A DNA stretch of 64,000 bases from Mycoplasmopsis agassizii. GTDB taxonomy: Bacteria; Bacillota_I; Bacilli_A; Mycoplasmatales; Metamycoplasmataceae. Where the stretch lies: NCBI RefSeq assembly GCF_002272945.1, contig NZ_NQMN01000002.1:124001-188000 (forward strand), read 5' to 3'. This document shows, piece by piece, positions 32,118 to 42,491 of this stretch (its first letter is position 1; each line of letters opens with the position of its first letter). A program made the translations under genes and the position numbers. The notes below the pieces were generated by a model. That model ran no database searches. It saw nothing but the letters and a program-made list of their open reading frames with translations, and was not told where the DNA came from.

Positions 32118-33105
32118 AAAATTTAATTCAAATTTTTTTAAGCAAGCAATTAAAAATTACTTTTTAAATAATTGAAAAGGTTTTGTTTTGCTAGCACCTT
32201 TACTTATTCTTTTAATCATTTTTACAATTGTTCCAATTTTTGTAACTTTTTCAAATTCTTTTAATGTTTACCCGCCACACACAAGATTAGAATCTTTTGC
32301 TGGAATAGAAAATTTTCAAGATGTAATTGAAAGTGAAAGTTTTAATGACGCCATTAAAAATTCAACTTTTTTAATGTTTGTAGCAACCCCTATTTCGCTT
32401 TTTTTGGGAATTGTTTTTGCACTGGTTTTGTCATCAATAATTATTAAAGTTGCAATCAATGTTTTTACAACTATTTTGTATTCACAATTTTTTATTTCTT
32501 CATTTGCAATCGGTGCTTCATTTATTATGCTTTTTGGAGAAAAAAATATTTTGGCTAGCATTTTAAATTTAGATATCTCTTTTGGAACTGCAGATAATTC
32601 AGTTTCGATTCTTTGAGTTTATTTAATTTTTCAGATTTGAAGATCATTACCCTTTAATATAGTTTTATTTACCTTCACTTTTAATCGTGTAAATGAAATT
32701 CATTTCAAGAATTTTAAAAACGATAAGTTAACTATCGTTGATAAATTTTTTAATGTTTATATTTTTCAAATTAAGAAGAACTTTTTTAACATCATTTACA
32801 CTAATTTCATTTTTGCTGCTTTAATGTATCCTGCAGCAATTGTTGATTTTAACGATCTCGATCTTGTTAGAGGTCATACAATTACAAGTTTTATTTATAA
32901 TTTATTTTTACCTCTTAATGGAAGTATAAATATAAATTTTGAAATGGCTTATGCAGCTTCATTTATTGCTTTTGTTTACATTTTAATGATCATCTTTTTA
33001 ATTTATATAGTTCGTAAAAAATTTATCTTTATCTTATTAAAAAGATCATTTATGTTTTTAAAACATAAATGAATTACGAATAAAAAAGGAATGAAACATG
33101 TTTAA
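32110..33105 (+). CDS. ABC transporter permease, GtsB/UgpA-like
   Basis: The 331-residue permease has about six hydrophobic helices, beginning with FVLLAPLLILLIIFTIVPIF, which matches the MalF/UgpA first transmembrane segment (LLAPALIL..F.I.P). The EAA-type cytoplasmic loop is diverged but falls near VDKFFNVYIFQIKKN. It overlaps the ATPase gene by 8 nt and the next permease by 8 nt, so the operon is tight. Six TGA codons are Trp. No separate substrate-binding protein gene follows, so the receptor may be encoded elsewhere. Confidence 0.82.
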
Positions 33106-33916
33106 GTTTTATTCAAAAGAAATTATTAAATATGTTTTAATAATTGCCATTATAATTTTAATTTTGTTTCCACTTTATTATTTAATTGTGCTTGCTTTAA
33201 CAAGCAATTCATTTATTACTAGTGGCATTGCTTCATTAACACCTGATGGAGTCAATTGAGAAAATTTTTCAGAAATAGTTGATCAAAAGTTTTTAGATGC
33301 TTTTGGATTATCAGTTGCAGTTTTAGTTTCCCTAGTTTTAGTAAGATTATTAATTTATACGCTTGCTGCTTTTGGTTTGAATAATGTCACAAATCTGACT
33401 AGAAAAACCTTTATCATAATTTTAATATTTATCAGTTTAGTACCTGATATTACAATTTATTTGTCTTTAAAAACATTTGCTAATCAGTTTAATTTAATTA
33501 ACTTTCCTTTTATTTTTTCATTAATGATTAACGGCTTTTTTTCATTCTTTTTGATTAATTATTTATATTCAGCAGTTAAAAATATTTCAGAGAAAAAAAT
33601 TAAGTTAGCCAAAATGGATAATTTAAAATGATATGAATCATTTGCCTATGTTTATTTTCCTTCAATCAAATTTGCCTGATTTTTAATAGCAGTTTTTACC
33701 TCAGTGCAGTCTTGAAATGACTATTTATGACCTAGATTTGTGTTAAGCAGTTTTGATAATCAGACAATTTCAATTTGATTTCTTAGCCTAGGTGATACAG
33801 GTTTTTCTAAGTTAATTAACTTACAAGCTGCAGGTTCAGTTATTGCTACAATTATTCCCCTTGGAATTTACTTGATTTTTTCTAAAAAAATTAATAAGGC
33901 AATTTCTGGTAGATAA
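33098..33916 (+). CDS. ABC transporter permease, GtsC/UgpE-like
   Basis: The 272-residue protein has six predicted helices: LIIAIIILILFPLYYLIVLAL near the N-terminus fits the UgpE/MalG opening. The EAA loop shows KLAKMDNLKWYESFAYVYFPSIK, with the conserved aromatic and Pro. QSWNDYLWPRFVL near residue 206 is the typical WNDFLWP block of this family. The end (KKINKAISGR) matches the usual INKGL.G closing motif of UgpE/MalG. Final gene of the operon. Confidence 0.82.
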
Positions 33917-34059
33917 ATCTAAAGTAAAAAGTTGGTTTTTTAACAGTTTTTTAATACTCAAAAAAGATATTTAATATATTTCAAAAAAGAGTGCTTTTTT
34001 AGTGTTAAGATAATTAAGATAAGAGAAAAAGGCGAGAGCTAATTAACCAAGAAATTAAC

Positions 34060-34503
34060 ATGCGAGCCAGAACAAAATTATTTATAACACTTGCTGTCAT
34101 AGTAGTTGCTTCTGCTTCACTAGTAGCTTCATCGGTTGCAATTAGCGACCACTTTGATAAAGAAATAACTGCTAGTCAGAATCAAGATGCAATTATTAAA
34201 AGCAGTCAAAGCGATGCTTCATTTTCGCAAGAAGATGATATTTTAGCATTAATCAACAAAGCCTTGCGTTCTAAAAATCTGCAAAAGATATTGGTTAATA
34301 AAAATAGTCTTATTGATGAACAATGAGTAACTTTCTTGAATCAACAATACCTTGTTAGTCATGATAGTCTAGCAACAATTGTTGATGATAATAGTGAAAC
34401 CTTGATCATCAATTTGCATCACAAATTGAAGGATCAAGATACGATTGAAAACATTCGAATCGCCATTGATAAGACTACCTTTAAGGCTAAAAAAGTAGCA
34501 TAA
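34060..34503 (+). CDS. Small N-terminally anchored secreted protein
   Basis: The 147-residue protein has an N-terminal hydrophobic segment (LFITLAVIVVASASLVASSVAI, residues 6-27) but no cysteine, so it is either a type II membrane protein or a cleaved secreted protein rather than a lipoprotein. The remainder is polar, Asp/Ser/Lys-rich, with KLKDQDTIENIRIAI near the end. No family is recognised. TGA at 34324 is Trp. A terminator follows the TAA immediately. It lies alone between the ABC operon and the first PTS gene. Confidence 0.6.
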
Positions 34504-34505
34504 TA

Positions 34506-34535
34506 AACAGCAGGTGAAACCACTTGCTGTTTTTA
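34506..34535 (+). terminator. Terminator after the small anchored protein gene
   Basis: AACAGCAGGTG pairs with CACTTGCTGTT (one G-U pair), followed by T5. Confidence 0.75.
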
Positions 34536-34608
34536 ATTATTTTTTTTAAAAAAATTCTGCAAAATTTTTCACATTGTGAAGAAGCAGTGACAAATGGTCG
34601 GGATTTAT

Positions 34609-34669
34609 GATAAAATGGATTTACTTCTAACAACTTAGAAGTTTTTTAATAAAAAAAGAAAGGATTAAA
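34609..34669 (+). promoter_or_regulatory. PTS gene 1 promoter and leader with terminator-like hairpin
   Basis: A GATAAAAT -10 region (34609-34616) is followed within about 6 nt by ACTTCTAA (34623-34630) pairing with TTAGAAGT (34635-34642) and T6. The Shine-Dalgarno AAAGG and ATG 34670 come next. A terminator-shaped hairpin this close to the transcript start could be an attenuator or a 5' stabilising stem. Confidence 0.45.
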
Positions 34670-37192
34670 ATGCAAATTATGCAAACTTTAAGAATGAAGT
34701 CAGCTTCGATTTCTCAAGCAGAAAAACCTGCTAAAGAAAAACGAAAATGATTTTCACGTCCTAAAGGCAAAGCAAACCATAATAGTGGTCGTGGTCGTAA
34801 GATCTTATCAAAATTATCAGGTGCTTTTTTACTACCTATTGCCATTATGTCAGTTGCAGGAATTTTCCTAGGTGTTGGAGCAGCGATTGTTTCAAATGCT
34901 GGTGATAATGCAGGTTTAAAAACATTTGGAAGTTTTATTCAGGCAATTGGTAACCCAGTTTTTGGTGCTTTACCATTACTATTCGCAGCTGGTTTTGTCA
35001 TCGCCTTTACGGATGAAGCTGGTGTCGCCGTCTTCAGTGTCATCATTGCTTATTTAGTATTTGTTAATATACAACAAGCTTTTATTTACCCTATAAATAC
35101 TGAAGCAAAAGCAATTGAAACACTAGCAGATGGAACAACTAAAGAACACACAATCAAAACCCTAACGGGTTACGATATCTTATGATATAACGGGGGAGAT
35201 AGTGGTCGTGACCCTGTCGCCATGAAAGGACTAGTAGGTTCTTCGCTTGGATTTACCTCACTTCAAACATCAGTTTTTGGAGGTATTATCATCGGTTTAA
35301 TTGTTGCTTTTCTTTATCGTAAGTTTAATGCAATTAAATTCTGAGCAGTCTTTAACTTCTTTGCAGGAAAAAGATTTATTCCAATTATTTCAGTATTAGC
35401 AATGGTGCCTTTAGCATTTCTATTTCTAATATTTTGACCTTGAGTAGGTCAAGGGCTTGCCGCTTTTGGGGAAGCTTTAGGTAAAGCAACATACGCAGAT
35501 AGTCTTATCTTCGGTTATGTTGAAAGATCATTAGTACCTTTTGGATTGCACCACGTTTTCTATTCAGCACTTTGATATACACAAGTTGGTGGGGACTTAT
35601 CAGCTGCTTACACTAACTTTACAAATGCAGGTCATATAATTATTGACCCCGCAACAAATGCAGCTGTTGTTGCTTCAGAAGCAAGTACTGCAAGTGGAGT
35701 GGCAAATTGAGTTTATTCACTTCTTAACAAGCAAGATGTTTGACAAGGAGATTCAACTATTTCCTTGCAAGTGGTAAAACAAACATTTAATGATGTTACT
35801 TTTAGATTAAATGGAAGCACTGAAAATCAGACATTACCACTATATGCCTTCATTCAGGATCAATTCTCAACTAGAGTCGGAAGATTTATGCAAGGTAAGT
35901 ACACCTTCATGCAGATGGGCTTACCTTTTGCAGGATTAGCGATGATTATGGCTGCACCTAAAGATAAACGTAAATTAGCTTTATCAGCAGTTTTACCAGC
36001 TGCTTTTACAAGTTTTTTAACAGGAATAACAGAACCAATTGAATTTACTTTCTTATTTTTAAGTCCGTTCTTATTCTGAGGTGTACATGCTTTCTTATGT
36101 GCTATTGCCTTCTTATTATTGAACGTTTTATCAGTTCACTTAGCAATGTCATTTTCAGGTGGATTTATCGACATGATCATCTACGGAATGTTACCTGTAC
36201 AAAAAGGAACTAATTTCTGATGAGCATATGTTGTCGGTTTAGGTTTTGCGCCTACTTACTTCTTCATTTTCTACTACTACATTAAATGAAAAAATCTAGC
36301 AACACCAGGTCGTGGAGACACTATTAAGTTATTCTCAAAAGATGATTACAAATCAAAAGGAGCAAAAGTTGCTAAAGGTGACTTAGATCCTAAATTAATG
36401 TTAATCATTGAAGGAATGGGTGGTTTTGAAAACATCATGGTTTATGAAAACTGTGCTTCAAGACTACGTTACGATGTTAAAGATACATCTAAAGTTTCAC
36501 AAGAAAAACTTAAAGCAGCAGGGGCTTTTGGAGTACAGATTACAGGTTCAACTCACGTTCAAGCGATCTTTGGACCTAGTGCTTCACCTATTAATGCACA
36601 AATTCATAAATATAAAGAAGAGTACACAACTAACCCTGAAAAATTCAAAAACTATGCAGCAGATGCTTCTCCAGTAGTTGAAGAAACTAAAGCAGAAACA
36701 ACTAGTGCAACTACTAACAAATTAGTACCTGCTTTATCAGTTAAAGCGCCTATTTCAGGAACTATTAATGATTTAGGATATATTAATGATGGTGTCTTTT
36801 CTGCAGGTCTGCTTGGTAATGGAGTTGTAATTACTCCTAGCGAAGATAAAGGTGTAATTAAACTTTATTCACCAGTTGATGGTACTTTAGAAACTGTTAT
36901 GGATTCATTACATGCTTACGGAATTACTACTAAAGATGGAGTTAAATTCTTACTACATGTTGGAATTGATACAGTTAACTTAAAAGGCGAAGGATTCAAA
37001 ACAGTTGTAAAACAAGGTGACCAAGTTAAACAAGGTCAATTGCTTGGAGCATACAATGTTGACTTCCTAAAAACCAAAGTTGCAAAAACTGATTTAATCA
37101 TGATTTTACTTGATGAATCGGAACACAAAGAAATGAAAGATTTAAAACTTGAAAATGTAAATCAAAATGATGAAATTTTCAAAGTTGAATAA
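34670..37192 (+). CDS. PTS glucose-type EIICBA permease, copy 1
   Basis: The 840-residue protein has all three PTS domains in order C-B-A. EIIC (about residues 45-545) has many hydrophobic helices, including [16 protein letters not shown] and [19 protein letters not shown], the glucose-family sugar-site motif. EIIB has the phospho-cysteine in [14 protein letters not shown] (Cys near residue 595). EIIA has [14 protein letters not shown] with the phospho-His near residue 763. It imports and phosphorylates a hexose, most likely glucose or a close relative, feeding Pgi. An unusual basic, Gly/Asn-rich segment ([15 protein letters not shown]) precedes EIIC in both copies. Confidence 0.93.
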
Positions 37193-37207
37193 AACTTAAT
37201 TTCAAAA

Positions 37208-37246
37208 CATAAACGAATCTTTTTAATAGGGTTCGTTTTTTTATTT
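37208..37246 (+). terminator. Terminator of PTS gene 1
   Basis: ACGAATC pairs with GGTTCGT across an AT-rich loop, followed by T7. Confidence 0.65.
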
Positions 37247-37720
37247 CCAAATTATGTAATCATCTTTTTAATTTTTTCAAGTTTTAAAATAATAAATCAA
37301 TGCCAATAATGAAAGATATCAATTATTTAAATAATGTCTAAAAAGCCCTAAAAACGGCTCTTTTAAGTTATTTCTAGATTGTTTAAATATATTTGTTCAA
37401 AACTATTTTATTTAGTAAAAACACATACTAAAAATATTTGCATTATTAAAACATGAAGTCATCTTTTTGAAATTAAGGCATCTTAATTTGAAAAAGTATT
37501 CATTTAAATTCAAATTATCTTTTAGATTTAGGGAATAAATTTAGCCTCTAAAAAATCATTAATTACTTCAGTAATTTTTGACAAATTAATATAATTATTA
37601 TAATAGGAAATTTCATTATTTTTAGCTTTACAAAACTCACTCCATAAATCGTTTTTCTATTTACTAAAAATAGCAGTTTTAATATGACTTTAAATTTATT
37701 TTTTATTTTCTATCTAATTT
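37247..37720. other. AT-rich intergenic region between the two PTS genes
   Basis: No ORF or RNA gene is seen. A terminator-like stem (GCCCT/AGGGC-type, TAAAAAGCCC with the GGCTCTTTTA arm, near 37338-37363) is the only structure noticed. The Shine-Dalgarno AGAAAGGAG of PTS gene 2 lies just beyond, at 37721. Confidence 0.4.
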
Positions 37721-37735
37721 AGAAAGGAGCAAAAA

Positions 37736-40240
37736 TTGCAATTTTTACAAGTCAACAAAATTAATTTATTTTCTTTAAAAAATAAATTAAAAGATCACAA
37801 ATGAAAACTTTTTGCAAGACCAAAGGGCAAGGCAAACCATAATAGTGGAAAAGGTCGCAAACTACTATCAAAACTTTCTGGTGCTTTCTTACTACCTATT
37901 GCAATCATGTCTGTTGCAGGTCTATTTTTAGGTATTGGTGCAGCAATTGCTTCTAATGCAAATGGAATAAATGGTTTAAAAGTTTTTGGTAATTTTTTAC
38001 AAGCAATTGGTAATCCAGTTTTTGGTGCCTTGCCACTATTATTTGCTGCAGGTTTTGTAATTGCTTTTGCAGATGATGCAGGTGTTGCTGTCTTTAGTGT
38101 TATCATTGCTTATTTAGTTTTTGTCAATATTCAACAGGCATTTATTTATCCCATAAATACGGAAACAAAAGCAATTCAAACACTAACAGATGGTACAACC
38201 AAAACCCATACAATTAAAACGTTAATTGGTTATGACATCTTATGAACTAATGGTGCTCTATCAGGAAGAGACCCTTCTGCTATGAAAGGAATTGTCGGGG
38301 ATTCGCTAGGCTTTAAGTCCTTACAGACTTCAGTTTTTGGTGGAATTATCATTGGTTTAATTGTTGCATTTTTATATCGTAAGTTCAATGCAATTAAATT
38401 TTGAGCAGTATTTAATTTCTTTGCAGGAAAAAGATTTATTCCAATTATTTCTGTTCTAGCAATGGTGCCTTTAGCATTCATATTTTTAATTTTTTGACCT
38501 TGACTAGGTCAGGGCTTAGCAGTTTTTGGTGATGCCTTATCAAAAGCTGTCTATATCGATAGTTTTATCTATGGTTATGTTGCTAGATCGCTAGTTCCTT
38601 TTGGTTTACACCATGTTTTTTATTCAGCACTTTGATATACACAAGTAGGAGGTGACTTATCAGCACAATATGTTAATTTTATTAATGCAGGCAATGTCAT
38701 TATTGATCCTTTAACCAATGCTCAGGTTGTTGCTCAGCAAAATGGAAGTGGTGTTCAGCATTGAATTTGATCATTAGAAAACGAACAAAATGTTTGACAA
38801 GGTGATTCAACAATTTCCTTGCAAGTTGTGAAACAAACCTTTAACACAGTCACTTTTAGAATAGGAGCAAATGGCGAAAATCAGACCTTAGAAATTTATG
38901 CTTTCATTCAAAATCATTTTAATACAAGGGTAGGAAGATTCTTACAAGGCAGTTTTACAGTTATGCAAGTAGGCTTACCTGCTGCAGCATTTGCAATGGT
39001 TATGGCTGCACCAAAAGATAAACGTAAAATTGCTATGTCAGCAACTTTACCTGCTGCCTTTACTAGTTTTTTAACAGGTATAACTGAGCCTATTGAATTC
39101 ACCTTTTTATTCTTAAGTTCATTCTTATTTTGAGGTGTTCACGCTTTCTTAGAAGGCTTATCATTTTTACTAATGAATGTCTTATCAGTTCATTTAGCTA
39201 GATCATTTTCAGGTGGCATAATTGACATGATTGTTTATGGAATTATACCTGTTCAAAAGGGTACTAATTTTTGATGAGCATATGTTGTTGGCTTAGGCTA
39301 TGGACCGTTATACTATTTCATTTTTTACTATTATATTAAATGAAAAGATCTAGCAACTCCAGGAAGGGGAGATAACATTAAATTATTTTCTAAGGCTGAT
39401 TTTAAAAATAAAAAATCTAAAAATGATCCTGAAAAATTAGATCCTAAATTAATGAAAATAATTGATGGTATGGGTGGTTTTGAAAATATTTTTGTTTATG
39501 AAAATTGCGCTTCAAGACTTCGTTATGATGTTAAAGATACTAAGAAAGTTTCTCAGGATAAATTAAAAGAAGCAGGAGCATTTGGTGTTCAAATAATTGG
39601 TGATAATCATGTACAAGCAATTTTTGGTCCTAGTGCTGCACCACTTAATTCGCAAATTTCTAAATATAAAGATGAATATAAAATTAACCCTGATAAATTT
39701 AATAAACTAGAAAGTAATGAAAAAATTGAAATTACTAAATCAGAAAATCAATTAAATAAAATTGAAAAATTAGAAACTCCTTTAGTTGTAAAAAGCCCTA
39801 TTTTAGGGAATATTAGACATTTAAATGAAATGAATGATGGTGTATTTTCAAAGGGTTTACTTGGTCAAGTAATTGTAATTACACCATCAGAAAAAAGTGG
39901 AGTAATAAAAATTTATTCACCTGTAGATGGTATTTTAGAAACTGTCATGGATTCAAAACATGCTTATGGAATTACCACAAAAGATGAAATTAAATTTTTA
40001 TTGCACATTGGAATTGACACAGTTAATTTAAAAGGTAAAGGTTTTAAAACAATTGTAAAACAAGATGATCATGTTAAACAAGGTCAGCTTCTTGGTGCAT
40101 ATAATTTAGATTATTTAAAATCTAAAGTTGAAAAAACTGATTTAATTTTAATCTTACTCGATGAGTCAAAATACAAAAATATTTTGGATCTAGAATATAA
40201 ATTTGTAAATCCAAAAGATCAAATTTTCAAAGTTGATTAA
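37736..40240 (+). CDS. PTS glucose-type EIICBA permease, copy 2 (TTG start)
   Basis: The 834-residue paralogue of the preceding gene keeps the same C-B-A order, the basic [15 protein letters not shown] segment, [18 protein letters not shown] (Cys near residue 591) and [18 protein letters not shown] (His near 757). Start TTG 37736 is supported by AGAAAGGAG 7 nt upstream; the first in-frame ATG would cut into the EIIC domain. Differences from copy 1 cluster in the B-A linker and in the loop near 38650-38790, which may reflect a different sugar. The duplication is in direct orientation with 543 nt between the genes. Confidence 0.92.
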
Positions 40241-40289
40241 GGAGATTTCTACTTGATCAATACAAAAAAAATCTTACTAAAAGAAAAAT

Positions 40290-40532
40290 AAAAAAGAGCC
40301 TAAAAAGGCTCTTTTTCTCTGCCGCTTATTGACAGCCCAATCCACTACTTGAGAACACACTAGTTAGACAGTTAATAAATTAACTCTTTCTCATATCTTA
40401 TGTTCTTTAGCAACTTCTATCACGGCAATGGGGCGTACTATGTGATAGCTTTAACACTAATGTGGGGGTTTAAATGTGCATATAGTTATGAAATAAGTTT
40501 TCTTTTGAATAACCTATGCTATATAATTATAC
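40290..40532 (-). ncRNA. Structured RNA candidate, minus strand, copy 1 (downstream of the 40679 gene)
   Basis: Read on the minus strand, a TATAAT box (40521-40526) is followed by a hairpin (GCATAG-GTTAT with ATAAC-TATATGC), a conserved core TTAAACCCCCACATTAGTG, a stem CTATCAC/GTGATAG around GTACGCCCCATTGCC, and an outer stem AGAACATA/TGTGTTCT enclosing a hairpin AGTTAA/TTAACT. GCGGCAGAG then leads into the terminator AGAGCC-TTTTT-GGCTCT with T6. Local GC content is far above background. There is no ORF. Copy 2 keeps the core exactly but changes both strands of several stems. The terminator stem also works on the plus strand for PTS gene 2. Family not recognised. Confidence 0.65.
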
Positions 40533-40678
40533 AAAATTTTGAGAAGTTTTAAATATTTTTAATAAATCACTTAATTATTTAAGGAGTAAAGCAGTAGTGG
40601 GGAGTTCTTGAAGCCTGTCTGAATTAAATGGTTATTCAAAAAGTATAAAATAAGTAAACTTTTTATTTGACTTTTTAC

Positions 40679-41452
40679 TTATTTCATCCCTAGACTATTT
40701 CCATTTTCATTTAAAGCTCCTAGATCAAGCTTATGTCTAAATTTATATAGCTTTATTTTGGATAAATCAACTGATAAATTAGAATTTATAATTTCTTGAA
40801 TATTTCACACAAACATTGATTTTAGGTCTTCTAATTCTTTTACTAATTCACTTTGTTGAATAGTTGGGTGATTAATAAAATTTTTAGAAACTTGTTTTTC
40901 TGAAAACATAAATTCAAAATCTCTTAGGTAGCTTAGCGAAAACTCAGGGTGATTGACATAAGCATTTTTATATAACTCCATTACACTATTGCTTGCGTAA
41001 ATAATTTTGGTTTCAGTATTCTTATACTTATTTAATGTTATTTCTGCAAGTGCAATCTCAGGTGGTGTTTTTAACAACCTTTTCGATAGATCATCAAATA
41101 TTTGCTTTATTTCTATACTCTTAATTAGTTTTACTTTTGTTTTTTGTTCTGAGAAAACATTTTTATTTAACAAATTCTTCTCCACCTTATAAATTACATC
41201 ATTATCTATTATACTCTTTATAGACATTTGGTAGCCTTCGCCCTGTCCTTCCAAGATGATTTTTTTTAGATTGTAAGCAATATTTTTGTGCTTGTCTTTA
41301 TAACTTTGTAGTGCCATAAAATAATAATGATTTTTTCCTACAAAAACAATTATGGGATGAACATTTTCAACAGATATATTCATTAAATTTTTGAAAAAAT
41401 ACTTATTCTTTATCATATATGGTCTTAATAATTTAAGGTCATTGTTATTCAT
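40679..41452 (-). CDS. 257-aa protein in an RNA-flanked cassette, possibly toxin-like
   Basis: The protein starts MNNNDLKLLRPYMIKNKYFF; TGA at the WNIQE position is Trp and the stop is TAA 40679-40681. No signal peptide or membrane segment is seen. The N-terminal run PIIVFVGKNHYYFMALQSYKDKH resembles the beta hairpin of ToxN/AbiQ-type endoribonucleases, where a Ser/Thr and a Lys in L-(T)-S-x-K sit at the active site; this resemblance is by eye only. The remaining 180 residues are helical and charged. The gene has its own TAAAAT box (41462-41467) and no Shine-Dalgarno sequence. A structured RNA with its own terminator lies directly upstream and a second copy downstream. The alternative is an unrelated mollicute protein. 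Confidence 0.55.
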
Positions 41453-41469
41453 TGTTGTTATATTTTAGC

Positions 41470-41693
41470 AAATAAAAAAGAGTCCGAAGACTCTTTTTCT
41501 CTGCCGCTTTGATGACAACCCATTCCAACACTTGAGAACATACTAGTTAGCCAGTCTTATAAAACTCTATCTCATATCTTATGTTCTTTAGCAACTTCTA
41601 TCACGGCAATGGGGCGTACTAAATGATAGCTTTAACACTAATGTGGGGGTTTAACTGCATACGTAAACGCACTAAATAATTATACAAAAAACT
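41470..41693 (-). ncRNA. Structured RNA candidate, minus strand, copy 2 (upstream of the 40679 gene)
   Basis: Minus-strand order: TATAAT (41681-41686), a short hairpin TGCGT/ATGCA, the core TTAAACCCCCACATTAGTG, stem CTATCA/TGATAG around the same GTACGCCCCATTGCC, outer stem AGAACATA/TATGTTCT enclosing hairpin AGTTT/AGACT, then GCGGCAGAG and terminator AGAGTC-TTCG-GACTCT with T6. Compared with copy 1, the 5' hairpin, the enclosed hairpin and the terminator stem all changed on both strands yet still pair. That argues for a selected RNA of about 190 nt. The next gene begins about 40 nt after the terminator. Confidence 0.65.
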
Positions 41694-41775
41694 TATTTTT
41701 TTACTCTGATTTTATCTTTACAAATTTTCTAATTAACAATTCAATTTTGAACTTCTATCTTCACTAAATCCAAAT

Positions 41776-41813
41776 TGAAAAATCGGTTTCATTAAAATGA
41801 AAACCGATTCGAA
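41776..41813 (-). terminator. Terminator of the chromate-transporter pair
   Basis: On the minus strand AATCGGTTTTCAT pairs with ATGAAACCGATT around a short loop (small bulge), followed by a T-rich tract. It sits just after the TAA at 41817. Confidence 0.7.
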
Positions 41814-41816
41814 TAA

Positions 41817-42491
41817 TTAGGCGAGCCATGGTTGGAAAAATAAAAAGGCTAATGCAAGTGAATAAAAAATACTAATTAATAAGTGTTTTTTATATTTACC
41901 ACTTATCAATAATGAACCACCAATTGCTAAAATTAAATAAACAGGTAAGACATAAAGTCTTCAACCAACAAAGAAACTAGCATCGCTATTTAAATTGCTA
42001 GGATCTTTATAAACTATATATTGATCAATGCTTTTGTTGAAAGAAACAAAAGGTAATAGTAAACCGATTAATAACTGAATAACTAAAGCAATAATGATTC
42101 CTGCTATCACTGGTTTCATGTATTTAATTGATAAAACTAAGAACCTATTATGTTCTATTTTTTTAACAATTGCCATCGAAATAATCATGATAATTGTCGC
42201 TGGTAAAACAAAGACTGCATAGGTCAAAAACATGGCTAAGTAGCCCCATCATTGTCCTTGCGAAATTAAAATACCTGTGAAAATACTAAGCTGAGTAGAA
42301 AAAACTCCTGGCGTTAAATTACCAACTACAAAGATATTATTAATAGTTTCAGGGTCGATTGGAATATTAAAAGTTGATGCCAGAAAGTTTCACATATTTT
42401 GAAACATTGGCATAAAAACTTGCCCACCACCAAAAACTACTAAGGAAACAAAAACTGTGTAAGGTAAAGAAACTAGTAAAGCAATAAACAT
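41817..42491 (-). CDS. Chromate transporter (ChrA) family protein, half-size, second gene
   Basis: The 224-residue membrane protein starts MFIALLVSLPYTVFVSLVVFGGGQVFMPMF; the FGGG followed by P is the ChrA family signature. About six hydrophobic segments follow (FLTYAVFVLPATIIMIISM, YMKPVIAGIIIALVIQLLIGLLL), and it ends FFQPWLA. Half-size ChrA proteins act as pairs with opposite topology. Chromate is only the founding substrate; in a mollicute another anion is more likely. The start overlaps the partner gene stop (TAATG). Confidence 0.82.

Noticed and set aside
36408-36677. Overlapping plus-strand ORF in another frame within PTS gene 1
   Set aside because: It lies fully inside the EIIB-EIIA coding region, which has clear motifs in the main frame.
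40290-41693. The two direct repeats as insertion-sequence ends or transposon termini
   Set aside because: They are in direct orientation, hold promoters, structured cores and terminators, and the enclosed protein has no transposase features.
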